Assembly (NCBI RefSeq): GCF_947493425.1 | Contig: NZ_CANLRP010000025.1 | Location: forward strand, 1 to 64,000 | DNA length: 64,000 nucleotides | Direction of reading: 5' to 3' | DNA from: an uncultured Microscilla sp. | GTDB taxonomy: Bacteria; Bacteroidota; Bacteroidia; Cytophagales; Microscillaceae | Shown: one piece after another, positions 53,691 to 63,258 of the stretch | How the letters are laid out: every line of letters begins with the position of its first letter | How positions within the stretch are numbered: position 1 is the stretch's first letter | Program-made: the position numbers and the translations under genes | The notes under the pieces: generated by a model | Databases searched by the model: none | Seen by the model: the letters and a program-made list of their open reading frames with translations, nothing else | What the model was told of the DNA's origin: nothing

Positions 53691-54749
53691 ATGAAGTTTA
53701 ACACACAAATACTCCCCCGATTTACCAAAACCATAAGCTTGCTTATTTTAGTCTTTTTTGCGTTGCCATCATCTGCCCAGTATGTATCGCCAGTATATAC
53801 TGTAGACAGCGACTATGATGGTGTGCCCAATGTGCGTGACAAGTGCCCAACCACTCCCGAACTTATTGAAAATTATGAGTTGGCGCAAGCAGTAACTGTC
53901 AAAGGCAAAAAAGTAGTGGTGGTGTTTAGAAATGTAAGAAAAAACTTTGAGATACGCCGACGTAAGTTGCTTATCAAAAAAAGTCGTTGGCTCAAACGAA
54001 TGCGTAAAGCCGATGAAACAACCAATCCAACAAAAAGTACGATCCTCAGCAAAATCAGAGACTTGGATAGCTTAATTAAGCGCCCATCTATATATGAGGC
54101 AAAAGTTACCATTAATGGAAAAATAGAAAACTTTACCATTCCTATTGATGTAGATGAGTTTGGTTGCTTACCTGATGCAGATGGCGATGGTATACCAAAT
54201 ATTGTGGATAAGTGCCCTGATAAGCCTGGGATAAAAAAATTAAAAGGTTGCCCCCCAGCCAAAAAGAAAGACCGTGATGGAGATGGTATTATTGATGAAG
54301 ATGATCTGTGCCCTGATAAGCCTGGGCCTAAAAAGAACAAAGGTTGTCCCGAAATTCTGAAAAAAGAAGAAGAAGAAATTCTAAAAAAAGCCAGTAAGGT
54401 TTTATTTGCTTTTTCAAAAGCAGAGATTAAAACTGTATCGTTCCCTATACTAGACGAGGTAGTCCGATTGCTTAAAAAGTATCCTAAATCTAATATTCAC
54501 TTAGAAGGGCACACCGATAATGTGGGCAAAGACCAAAGCAACCTGATATTGTCAAAAAACCGTGCTGCCTCAGTAAGGCAATACTTTATAAATAAAGGCA
54601 TTAATGCCAGTCGTATTACTAGTATAGGTCATGGCGAACAACGCCCTATAGATACCAATACTACTGCCAAAGGACGGCAAAATAACCGGAGGGTAGATAT
54701 GGTGATGTTTTTTGGCAAACGTACTACCAAAATTATTAAGAAGAATTAG
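53691..54749 (+). CDS. OmpA-family protein with thrombospondin type 3 repeats
   Basis: A 352-residue exported protein with a signal peptide (about 1-29, SSAQY). Calcium-binding TSP3 motifs are seen at about 38-56 (DSDYDGVPNVRDKCP), about 163-185 (DADGDGIPNIVDKCPDKPG) and about 197-217 (DRDGDGIIDEDDLCPDKPG). A lysine/arginine-rich stretch of about 100 residues separates the first repeat from the others. The OmpA peptidoglycan-binding domain (about 240-345) has IHLEGHTDNVGKDQSN and NRRVDMVMF. It likely ties the outer membrane to peptidoglycan. Confidence 0.92.
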   Translation: MKFNTQILPRFTKTISLLILVFFALPSSAQYVSPVYTVDSDYDGVPNVRDKCPTTPELIENYELAQAVTVKGKKVVVVFRNVRKNFEIRRRKLLIKKSRWLKRMRKADETTNPTKSTILSKIRDLDSLIKRPSIYEAKVTINGKIENFTIPIDVDEFGCLPDADGDGIPNIVDKCPDKPGIKKLKGCPPAKKKDRDGDGIIDEDDLCPDKPGPKKNKGCPEILKKEEEEILKKASKVLFAFSKAEIKTVSFPILDEVVRLLKKYPKSNIHLEGHTDNVGKDQSNLILSKNRAASVRQYFINKGINASRITSIGHGEQRPIDTNTTAKGRQNNRRVDMVMFFGKRTTKIIKKN

Positions 54750-54779
54750 ATTACTAAACTATTCTAATATATAGATGAG

Positions 54780-54812
54780 AAACCTAATGAATTCGTTCGT
54801 TAGGTTTTTTTA
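54780..54812 (+). terminator. Intrinsic terminator with TTCG loop
   Basis: AAACCTAATGAA and TTCGTTAGGTTT pair over 12 bases (one G-T wobble) around a TTCG tetraloop, followed by T residues. It lies 30 bp after the OmpA gene stop. Confidence 0.85.
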
Positions 54813-54959
54813 TTGAAATAGGAGGGTAACCTCAGTATGAGAGGTGTTTAAACGATACAATCATCAAGGTATTCTACCAACTAAAATAGTATTTTACCGT
54901 ATCAAATAAGTAGCGTATTAACCATCCTACTTTTTGAAAAATATAATTATCTACCCCCT

Positions 54960-57900
54960 ATGAACCTAATCACATCTCAACTAAACTTGTTGTTCGAAGG
55001 ACGAAAAGTTTTAGTTTATGAGCTTCCCCAAGGCGAATTTCCCTCTCCTACATTAGTCAAGGTATTGAAGAACCCACATCCTACCCCCGAAGAATTGTCC
55101 CAGTTTTATAATGAGTACAGGGTTGCTCAAACACTCAATGAGCATGAGGTTATGTTAAATGATATAGAGGGAGTGCGGAAGGTATATAAAAAAGGCAGCA
55201 TTGACCAAAAGCCTGCTTTGTTTTTAGAACACATTATAGGTACAACACTTGCCGAAATAATCAGAGAAAAAAAGCAGTTCAACATTATAGACTTTCTCAA
55301 TACGGCGATTGAACTTACCCATATCGTGGGGCGCATTCATCACTTTCATGTCATTCACCGTGACATTACCCCTAATAATATTATATTGGGTAAAACACAA
55401 AAGCCTGTTATTATAGATTTTGGGCTTGCAACTGAATTGTCTGGACAAACCTTTTTTATTGGTAATCAAACTCTGGAAGGTACTATAGCCTACATTTCCC
55501 CAGAACAAACCGGACGCATGAACCGCCGGATAGACCATCGCTCCGATTTATATTCTCTAGGCATCGTGTTTTACGAAATGCTCACAGGTACTTTACCGTT
55601 CAATAGTAATGATAAAATAGAGCTGGTACATGCTCACCTTGCAATACCCCCTATTCCTCCCGAAGAAGTAGTACCTTCTATTCCTCCCATCATTTCTCAA
55701 ATCATATTAAAACTACTGTCCAAAAATGTAGAATACCGTTACCAGTCAGCCTATGGGTTGCGTGCCGACCTTACCGAAGTAGCCTACTACTTAAAGTCTC
55801 AACCCAACACCTCAGTAAGTTTTAACATAGCGCAAAAAGATCGTTCAGGGATATTACAAATACCAGAAAAACTATATGGTCGTAAAAAAGAGTTAAACCT
55901 ACTGATACAAGCTTATGACCGGGTAGCAAAAGGTGCCAATGAATTGTTGTTGGTATCGGGAGAGTCGGGGGTAGGTAAATCCAATCTTATCCATGAGCTT
56001 TATCCTGACATTGCCCAGAAAAACGGTCTTTTTATTGAAGGAAAGTATGACCAGTTTCAGCAGCAAAAGCCCTATTCTGCCATTACTCAGGCGTTTAATG
56101 CCTTGTTTCAGTATTTGGTAACTTTACCTGCAATTGAGCTCAAACGCTGGCAAAAAACTATTCAAAATGCTGTAGGTAACAATGGACGTTTACTTACAGA
56201 TGTGATGCCCGATTTGGAGCTAATTATTGGGCAACAACCACCAGTAAGTCGCATTGATGGACAAGAAGCGCAAAACAGGTTTCAGCGAGTAGTTCAAACC
56301 TTTATCAAAGATATCTCGCGTAAAGAAAACCCTTTGGTGTTGTTTCTCGACGACTTGCAATGGGCTGATGCCTCTTCGCTACAACTTTTGCAGACCATGC
56401 TTAACCAAAATGATAATCAGTATTTTTTGGCAATAGGTGCCTATCGTAGCAATGAAGTGCACGAGTCCCATCCGTTTAATATTACACTGCACAACTTAAA
56501 ACAAGCCAATGAAGCGGTTATTCATGAGTTAGCTCTACAAAATCTTACACAACAACACATAGAAGAGTTGTTAAAAGATTCTTTATACTTTGACGATGTC
56601 CAGCAATTATATCAACTGGCGGAACTCATTTTTATAAAAACCCAAGGCAATGCTTTTTTTGTCAACCAGTTTTTAAAATCATTGTATGAAGAGCTGTTGC
56701 TTACATTTAGTTTTAAAAAACAAGTGTGGGAGTGGGACATATCAAAAATAAAAGAGCAGAATATTACCGATAATGTGGTAACATTGATGACCCAAAAGAT
56801 CAACACCTTGCCTGTAAGTACCTGTCAAGTACTTCAAGTAGCCGCTTGCTTGGGCAGTACTTTTAGCTTGCAAATGATTAGCCTGGTACAACAGTCTTCT
56901 TCGGTGCACGTGTTTAAGGCGCTATGGTTGGCAGTTACTGCAGGGTATATTTACCCACTAGACGAAAACTATCAACAGTTTCAGGGCGAATCGACAGAAA
57001 AAAGCAACAACGAAAAGCATACTCAATTCAAATTTGCGCACGATCGTATAGAGCAAGCCACTTACAATTTACAAACCCTTGAGGAACGGGAAAACACCCA
57101 TTGGCAAATAGCACAGTTACTGTATACAAAGCATCAAAATAACCCTGCGTATATATTTTCTTTGGTCAACCACTTCAATAAAGCATTGCGTCTGGTAAAG
57201 CAAGAGAATCAGCAAGTGTTAGTGGCAAACTTGAACAAGCAAGCAGCCGAAAAAGCCCATAAAACCAACGCTTATGAGTCGGCTTTGGGCTACTATACTA
57301 CAGTTATGCAACTACTTGATGTCAAAGTATGGGATAACTATGGCTTTGCTTTTAGTTTATATACCCAATATGCTGAATGTACTTATCTTACAGGTGATTT
57401 TGACACGGTTCGTCAGGTGTATAGTCAATTGTTGGCACAGCCCTTAACCCAACTTGACAAGACCAGGGTGCATTATGTTTTGTCTCGTTTGTTACTTACT
57501 GAAGGGGAAGTGGAAAAAGCGCAAAGTGAAATACTGAAAGCCTTGGATTTATTAGGAGTACGTTATCCTAAAACGACGGATGAGTCTGAGGTTTTTTTGG
57601 AAAAAGAATATCAGGAGGTAAACAATCACTACCAACACCTGAGAGAAGACATTATTATAAATCGTCCTTTGATTCAGTCAGAAAAAGACGACTTGTTGCT
57701 CAGCATTTTCGAAACTTTAGGCAATATTAATTATATACTAGGGGAAACAGCTTTTAGTATTTGGGCAGGACTAAGACTCACAAATATTACTTTACAAAAA
57801 GGGAATAATAAACAGTCTTCCTACGCTTTTATTGTCTTTGGTATTTATTGCATCATTTACTTAAAAGACAGTCTAAAGGGATATAAAATAGGGCGACTAG

Positions 57901-60380
57901 CTTTAAAAATCTCAGATAAAATTGATCATCAAGGACAACAAGCTACTGCACATTATGTGTTTGGTTCGAGTATTTTGCATTGGGTATCTCATCAAAGAAA
58001 AAACCTGAAGTACCAGCAAAAAGCCATACAGTATGGGTTGGAAGGGGGCAACAATATGGTGACAGCTTATGCTATGTTTTCTTTGTTGCAAGAGTTGCTG
58101 CTCACAGGTACTCACCTGGAGGAGGTGAAAAATGAACATGATAAACTGTTGCCTGTGCTCAAAAAAATAAATCCGTATACTTATCAACTCAATGTAATTC
58201 CTACCATTTTTCAACCACTTAAACAATTGTTGGGCGAAACCCAATCTACTCAATCGTTTGATGACGCTGGGTTTAATGAAAAAAAATTTTTATCTGAGTG
58301 TAGTACCAACGGTGTAGCTCAGTTTTATACTGCCAAAGCAAGGAATCTATACATCTTTGGGCATTTCGAACAAGGAGCCACACTTGCTAAACACTACGAC
58401 CTGTTTTTTCAAAGTGTGCCTACCCTTATCAACCTGGTGGAGGGGGTATATTATGTGGCATTACACCTATTGGCTGTATATTCCAAACAAAGCATTCAAC
58501 AGCAACAGCAAGACTTAGTTATTATCAATAAAGCATTGATACAACTAGAAAAATGGGCAATAAACGCACCTATGAATTTTAATGCTCGGTATTTGTTAGT
58601 GCTGGCAGAAAAAACTTACCAAGTAGATCATCAAGACTTTAAGGCAGTAGATTTGTATGAACAAGCCATTGCTGAAGCACATCGTACCGAGTTTCTTTAC
58701 CTTGAAGCCATTGCCCATGAGCGTATTGCTCAGTTTTGGCTTGCCCATAAGAAAGACAGCTATGCTAAGCTTCATATTCAGCAAGCATACCAACTATATA
58801 AAGCCTGGGGTGCTAAAGCCAAAGTAAGGCAATTGGGGGAGATATTCCCCTACTTTTTATCAAGGAAGAAAAACAAGCATTCACTCTCTACCCAGGAGAA
58901 GGTAGTCAAAGAAAACCAATATACTACGTTCAGAAGCTCTACCAATGGAGGTACTTTAGACCTTCATACTATCTTAAAATCGTCAACGGCACTGATGAAA
59001 GAGGTACACCTGGAAGCATTGCTTGAGCAAATGATTAAGATAGTGGCCGAAAGTGCAGGAGCACAAAAAGTATATATCATTGAAAACAATCAGGAAAGTT
59101 TGGTGGTAAGAATGAAAGGTGAAATGGCGGTACAAATAGGCAGACCAGACTTTGGCGACATACAAGTAACTGCTCTCAGTACTCCTTTGGAGCAGAGTAC
59201 TGAGGTGCCCATTTCTTTGATTAATTATGTGCATCGCCTAAGGTCGGATATGGTAATAGCCAACGCCAATGAAGAAAAACTCTTGCGAAAAGATACTTAT
59301 ATACGCAAGCATCGCCCTAAGTCATTGTTATGTTACCCTATATTAAGAAAAGAACGAGTAAGCCTTATATTTTATCTGGAAAACAACCTTGCCATTGGTG
59401 CATTTACTCCTGAACGGTTAGAGATACTAGGGGTACTGTCGTCACAAATAAATGTATCTTTAGAGAATGCATTGCTTTATGAAAACCTGGAAGAGAAAGT
59501 CAAGGAACGGACAGAACAACTTAGAAGCAAAAATCGTGAAATGTCTGTACAGTCAGAAATACTTAAAGACATGTATCAACAGTTGCAAAAACACAACAAA
59601 GATGTAACTGCAAGCATCAATTATGCACTGAGAATACAAGAGTCTATGTTGCCTAAAGTAAAACACATTAAAAAACAACTGCCTGAGCTTTTTCTAATGT
59701 ACCGCCCCCGTGATATTGTATCAGGTGATTTTTATTGGTACGGCGAAAAAAACGGACAAGTGATTATTGCAGCCATTGACTGTACCGGCCACGGAGTACC
59801 AGGGGCGTTTATGAGTATGTTGGGACATGGCATATTGAACCAAGTTGTGTACACAAAAAAAATTACCGATCCTGGAGCCATTCTTAGTTCGTTGCATTTG
59901 GGTATATTGACTGCGCTCAGACAACGTGAAACTGACAATCGGGATGGAATGGATATGACCATTTGTGTTATTGACAAACAAAATAAGGTGTTGAAGTTTG
60001 CCGGAGCTAAAAACCCTTTGCATATTATTCAGGACAATGAGCTTACCGAAATAAAAGGAAACATTATGCCTATAGGTGGCGTTTGGCGCAGAATAGAAAA
60101 ACGAGAATTCAATACTGTCGTATTTCCCTTAGATAAGCCCACCACTGTCTACATTCACTCTGATGGCTACCAAGACCAGCTTGGAGGACCAGACGAATAC
60201 CCTAAAAAATTTATGAAACGAACCTTCAAGCAATTATTGTTTTCTATTCACCAAAAACCAATGGAAGAGCAACAGCAAATACTGGAAGAAACCTTGGATA
60301 ATTGGATAGGAGATTTACATTCTCAAACAGATGATATATTGCTGATTGGATTTCGCATTACCCCAGATATGTTGGCATAA
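54960..60380 (+). CDS. Ser/Thr kinase-AAA-GAF-SpoIIE phosphatase multidomain protein
   Basis: An 1806-residue protein, cytoplasmic as far as can be seen. A Ser/Thr kinase-like domain (about 1-285) has HRDITPNN at about 132 and IIDFGLA at about 151; the glycine-rich loop is weak. An AAA/STAND-type ATPase (about 305-620) has Walker A GESGVGKS at about 334 and Walker B LVLFLDDLQWADA at about 461. A long helical TPR-like region follows (about 700-1310), then a GAF domain (about 1334-1490), a coiled coil and a SpoIIE phosphatase (about 1563-1806; SGDFYWYG, IDCTGHGVPGAF, HSDGYQDQ, DDILLIGF). Cyanobacterial relatives of the front part end in a histidine kinase; here a phosphatase replaces it. Kinase and phosphatase in one chain suggest a self-contained switch. 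Confidence 0.9.
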   Translation: MNLITSQLNLLFEGRKVLVYELPQGEFPSPTLVKVLKNPHPTPEELSQFYNEYRVAQTLNEHEVMLNDIEGVRKVYKKGSIDQKPALFLEHIIGTTLAEIIREKKQFNIIDFLNTAIELTHIVGRIHHFHVIHRDITPNNIILGKTQKPVIIDFGLATELSGQTFFIGNQTLEGTIAYISPEQTGRMNRRIDHRSDLYSLGIVFYEMLTGTLPFNSNDKIELVHAHLAIPPIPPEEVVPSIPPIISQIILKLLSKNVEYRYQSAYGLRADLTEVAYYLKSQPNTSVSFNIAQKDRSGILQIPEKLYGRKKELNLLIQAYDRVAKGANELLLVSGESGVGKSNLIHELYPDIAQKNGLFIEGKYDQFQQQKPYSAITQAFNALFQYLVTLPAIELKRWQKTIQNAVGNNGRLLTDVMPDLELIIGQQPPVSRIDGQEAQNRFQRVVQTFIKDISRKENPLVLFLDDLQWADASSLQLLQTMLNQNDNQYFLAIGAYRSNEVHESHPFNITLHNLKQANEAVIHELALQNLTQQHIEELLKDSLYFDDVQQLYQLAELIFIKTQGNAFFVNQFLKSLYEELLLTFSFKKQVWEWDISKIKEQNITDNVVTLMTQKINTLPVSTCQVLQVAACLGSTFSLQMISLVQQSSSVHVFKALWLAVTAGYIYPLDENYQQFQGESTEKSNNEKHTQFKFAHDRIEQATYNLQTLEERENTHWQIAQLLYTKHQNNPAYIFSLVNHFNKALRLVKQENQQVLVANLNKQAAEKAHKTNAYESALGYYTTVMQLLDVKVWDNYGFAFSLYTQYAECTYLTGDFDTVRQVYSQLLAQPLTQLDKTRVHYVLSRLLLTEGEVEKAQSEILKALDLLGVRYPKTTDESEVFLEKEYQEVNNHYQHLREDIIINRPLIQSEKDDLLLSIFETLGNINYILGETAFSIWAGLRLTNITLQKGNNKQSSYAFIVFGIYCIIYLKDSLKGYKIGRLALKISDKIDHQGQQATAHYVFGSSILHWVSHQRKNLKYQQKAIQYGLEGGNNMVTAYAMFSLLQELLLTGTHLEEVKNEHDKLLPVLKKINPYTYQLNVIPTIFQPLKQLLGETQSTQSFDDAGFNEKKFLSECSTNGVAQFYTAKARNLYIFGHFEQGATLAKHYDLFFQSVPTLINLVEGVYYVALHLLAVYSKQSIQQQQQDLVIINKALIQLEKWAINAPMNFNARYLLVLAEKTYQVDHQDFKAVDLYEQAIAEAHRTEFLYLEAIAHERIAQFWLAHKKDSYAKLHIQQAYQLYKAWGAKAKVRQLGEIFPYFLSRKKNKHSLSTQEKVVKENQYTTFRSSTNGGTLDLHTILKSSTALMKEVHLEALLEQMIKIVAESAGAQKVYIIENNQESLVVRMKGEMAVQIGRPDFGDIQVTALSTPLEQSTEVPISLINYVHRLRSDMVIANANEEKLLRKDTYIRKHRPKSLLCYPILRKERVSLIFYLENNLAIGAFTPERLEILGVLSSQINVSLENALLYENLEEKVKERTEQLRSKNREMSVQSEILKDMYQQLQKHNKDVTASINYALRIQESMLPKVKHIKKQLPELFLMYRPRDIVSGDFYWYGEKNGQVIIAAIDCTGHGVPGAFMSMLGHGILNQVVYTKKITDPGAILSSLHLGILTALRQRETDNRDGMDMTICVIDKQNKVLKFAGAKNPLHIIQDNELTEIKGNIMPIGGVWRRIEKREFNTVVFPLDKPTTVYIHSDGYQDQLGGPDEYPKKFMKRTFKQLLFSIHQKPMEEQQQILEETLDNWIGDLHSQTDDILLIGFRITPDMLA

Positions 60381-60432
60381 TACTAGTAGTAATGAGGGGA
60401 GTTTGAAAGCCCGATGATTAATAAAACCCCTG

Positions 60433-61317
60433 ATGAAAGCGAAACAACTATTACCTGTGTATTTACTATGTATAACTCTTTGGTTTACAGGTTGTGAACA
60501 CAAAGCATCGTTGCAAAGTACATACAATGAAAAAAACCTAGAGGCCGACTTGCTTGCCATAGAGAAAACCAAACAAGCAAGCAAAGAGGACTTAAAACTA
60601 TTGTCGGTATACATACTATACAACAAAATTATAGATCAACAAATTGGTTCAGAAACTTATGCCGATTTGCTGCTTGCTGCCAAGACCACCAAAAGAAAAA
60701 AAATAAAACCCTTTCAGGTGATATTTAGTCGTTTAGAACGTGCTGAGTATGATGAAGTACTGGGTAATGCCTTGGCTATATCAGCCGCTGATTCTTCGTT
60801 ACATAACAAGAGAAAAGAGTTTAAGAAACTAGACGAAAACTTTGCCCGTGAACAGGATAAGATTTTGAGAGAAATGGAGGCCAATAAAAAAAGTGAGTCA
60901 GAAAAAAGGCGAGAGTTCTCGAATAACCTGGAGGAAGAAAACCTTGGAATGCCTGTCAAAGTAGCTGAAAAAACCAGAAAGGCATTGAAAGTAACATTGA
61001 TAGAAAAAAAAGTAGCAAAGAAAACGGAGTCTTATGCTTATGTATTGTATACTTTTGAACTTAAAAACACCACCTCGAAAAAAATGAAGGCTTTGACTGG
61101 AAAAGTAGATGTGCTGGATAACAATATAGACTTGGTGACGAGTGTGTTGATAGAGTGTAACCAAGAGGTTGACGCAGCTCAAGCAATCCAATGGAAATAC
61201 GAAGTCCGTTACCCTGTATTGTCTCAGGTATACAAAAAGCTAAAAGACTTGCCTAAACCTCAAGTGGTGTGGAATCCACAAAAAATATTTTTTGCTGATG
61301 GCACGATTTGGCAGTAA
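60433..61317 (+). CDS. Lipoprotein with charged helical region, function unknown
   Basis: A 294-residue lipoprotein (lipobox WFTGC, Cys21). Residues about 110-180 are a highly charged helix (Lys/Glu). The C-terminal third (about 190-294) is beta-rich (YVLYTFELKNTTSKKM). I recognise no family. It begins 52 bp after the kinase-phosphatase gene on the same strand with no terminator between, so it may be cotranscribed and act in the same pathway. Confidence 0.65.
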   Translation: MKAKQLLPVYLLCITLWFTGCEHKASLQSTYNEKNLEADLLAIEKTKQASKEDLKLLSVYILYNKIIDQQIGSETYADLLLAAKTTKRKKIKPFQVIFSRLERAEYDEVLGNALAISAADSSLHNKRKEFKKLDENFAREQDKILREMEANKKSESEKRREFSNNLEEENLGMPVKVAEKTRKALKVTLIEKKVAKKTESYAYVLYTFELKNTTSKKMKALTGKVDVLDNNIDLVTSVLIECNQEVDAAQAIQWKYEVRYPVLSQVYKKLKDLPKPQVVWNPQKIFFADGTIWQ

Positions 61318-61337
61318 TTAGTCTACCTGTTTACAAC

Positions 61338-61368
61338 TTGCAATCTTTTAAAGCATCACCTATATTTG
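61338..61368 (+). promoter_or_regulatory. Bacteroidota-type promoter, possibly leaderless
   Basis: TTG (61338-61340), 20 bases, then TATATTTG (61361-61368) matches the consensus. The ATG of the next gene at 61372 lies about where transcription should begin, so the mRNA would have almost no leader. If not, the match is coincidental. Confidence 0.4.
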
Positions 61369-61371
61369 GCT

Positions 61372-62526
61372 ATGATTGCGCCTCACTTGGATGTTTTTGC
61401 TGTACTTATATTTTTAGGAGTTATACAAGCCCTGTTTCTTGCTTTACAATGCCTTTTTGGGCAGCCTCGCCTAGAGCCCTCCAATCGTTTTTTGGCGTTT
61501 AACCTGCTGGCAAATGCAGCTACTTTACTCGAGATTTTTTTGTGCTACAGCGGATACATCATTTATACATTACACTACTATGACGTGTCCGAACCTTTTA
61601 ACTTTGTATACGCCCCATTGTTGTGGCTCTATCTCAGAACCTATTTAAACCAAAGCACCCCTCAAAAATGGTATTTACATTTTATCCCATTTTTGTTTTA
61701 TATCTTATACTGCACCTTATTTTTTATACAGTCAGCTGCCTATAAATACAATGCATTTTTGTATGCTTACCATCCTGATTTGCCCCACATACACTCTACA
61801 ACTATATGGACTACCGACCCATTGGGTATCAAAGCTCACATTAATACCGTCTCTATTTTATTCAATGGAGTGTATTATTATCTCATCATTCGTTTTATCA
61901 TACAATATACCAAACAACATCAACTCTCTTTTTTTAAACCCTTGCCAAACAAACGTTTACGTTGGGTTCGTACCCTCTTTATTTTGTCTGCGTTTAGCTA
62001 TATACATTGGGCATACCGCACTTTTTTTGTGCTACGCGATTTGCAAGACTATACCAGCGCTGCGCTCAGTGCAGTAATCATTTACTATATGAGTTTTATG
62101 TTGATGCAGCATCCCGAAGTATTTAGAAGAAGAAAGCAAAACAATGCCCCAAAATACGCTAAATCGGGATTGAGTGAATCGGAAAAAGAAATCATTCTTA
62201 CTCAATTGACTCAACTTATGCAAAATGAAAAACTATACCGTGATAACTTGATTTCTTTGCCGCAATTGGCAAAAAAACTAGCCGTACCCAGCCATAGCAT
62301 TTCGCAAGTATTGAATGAACAACTCCATAAAAACTTTTTTGGCTTTTTGGCCGATTACCGTGTGCAAGAAGCCAAGGAATTGTTGAGCAACCCAGCATTA
62401 AACCACTTGACTATAGAAGAAATAGCCACTAGGGTAGGTTATAATTCAAAGTCGGCATTTAATAATGTTTTCAAAAAGATTACCCACACCACCCCATCAG
62501 TCTACAGAAAAAATACATCTAAATAG
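61372..62526 (+). CDS. Membrane-bound AraC-family regulator
   Basis: A 384-residue protein with about seven hydrophobic helices (about 8-235) and a C-terminal AraC-type HTH domain (about 275-384): LISLPQLAKKLAVPSHSISQ and LTIEEIATRVGYNSKSAFNN, then KKITHTTPSVYRK. Membrane AraC regulators of this plan are common in Bacteroidota; what they sense is usually unknown. The frame opens at a TTG at 61366 inside the promoter box; the ATG at 61372 is the better start. Confidence 0.88.
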   Translation: MIAPHLDVFAVLIFLGVIQALFLALQCLFGQPRLEPSNRFLAFNLLANAATLLEIFLCYSGYIIYTLHYYDVSEPFNFVYAPLLWLYLRTYLNQSTPQKWYLHFIPFLFYILYCTLFFIQSAAYKYNAFLYAYHPDLPHIHSTTIWTTDPLGIKAHINTVSILFNGVYYYLIIRFIIQYTKQHQLSFFKPLPNKRLRWVRTLFILSAFSYIHWAYRTFFVLRDLQDYTSAALSAVIIYYMSFMLMQHPEVFRRRKQNNAPKYAKSGLSESEKEIILTQLTQLMQNEKLYRDNLISLPQLAKKLAVPSHSISQVLNEQLHKNFFGFLADYRVQEAKELLSNPALNHLTIEEIATRVGYNSKSAFNNVFKKITHTTPSVYRKNTSK

Positions 62527-62539
62527 ATCCTGTTTATCA

Positions 62540-62571
62540 GGCACTTACAAAAGAAAAGGCTTTTTTGTGCC
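62540..62571 (+). terminator. Possible terminator after the AraC gene
   Basis: GGCAC and GTGCC pair at the base, with an AAAAG/CTTTT segment inside, 14 bp after the stop. A run of T residues lies within the second arm. Confidence 0.45.
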
Positions 62572-62656
62572 ATTTTCTACTCCCTTTTTAGGTTTGGTTG
62601 GTCTTACCTATGAATACCAACAATAACATTATGAACACTTAAAGCATTGAAAAAAA

Positions 62657-63258
62657 ACAGACAAGCCTACTCCTTTTTTAAGGTGGGTTTGTCTATTCAA
62701 TGAAACACTAATTAAACACTGTGAACAATTAATAACCAAGTCTGCAAAACCTGACTTTTTTGAAAGAACTTACACTATGAATACCTAAAAAAACAGACAA
62801 GCCTACTCCTTTTTTAAGGTGGGTTTGTCTATCAAATGAAACACTAATCAAACACTGTGAACAATTAATAACCAAGTCTGCAAAACCTGACTTTTTTGAA
62901 AGAACTTACACTATGAATACCTAAAAAAACAGACAAGCCTACTCCTTTTTTAAGGTGGGTTTGTCTATTCAATGAAACACTAATCAAACACTGTGAACAA
63001 TTAATAACCAAGTCTGCAAAACCTGACTTTTTTGAAAGAACTTACACTATGAATACCTAAAAAAACAGACAAGCCTACTCCTTTTTTAAGGTGGGTTTGT
63101 CTATTCAATGAAACACTAATCAAACACTGTGAACAATTAATAACCAAGTCTGCAAAACCTGACTTTTTTGAAAGAACTTACACTATGAATACCTAAAAAA
63201 ACAGACAAGCCTACTCCTTTTTTAAGGTGGGTTTGTCTATCAAATGAAACACTAATCA
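62657..63258. repeat. Tandem array of 136-bp units with hairpins
   Basis: Units begin at 62657, 62793, 62929, 63065 and 63201, exactly 136 bp apart; the fifth diverges after about 58 bases. Each starts with a hairpin (AGACAAGCC...GGGTTTGTCT, about 13 pairs with G-T wobbles, T-rich loop) and contains a second small stem (AAGTC/GACTT) and an ATG-AAT-ACC-TAA mini-frame. Copies differ only at a few sites (ATTCAATG or ATCAAATG). The period is not a multiple of three, so this is not a coding repeat. It has no spacer variation, so it is not a CRISPR array. Confidence 0.9.

Noticed and set aside
62657-63258. CRISPR array
   Set aside because: The full 136-bp unit repeats without variable spacers, and no cas genes are present.
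62657-63258. Coding tandem repeat
   Set aside because: The period of 136 is not a multiple of three and stops occur in all frames.
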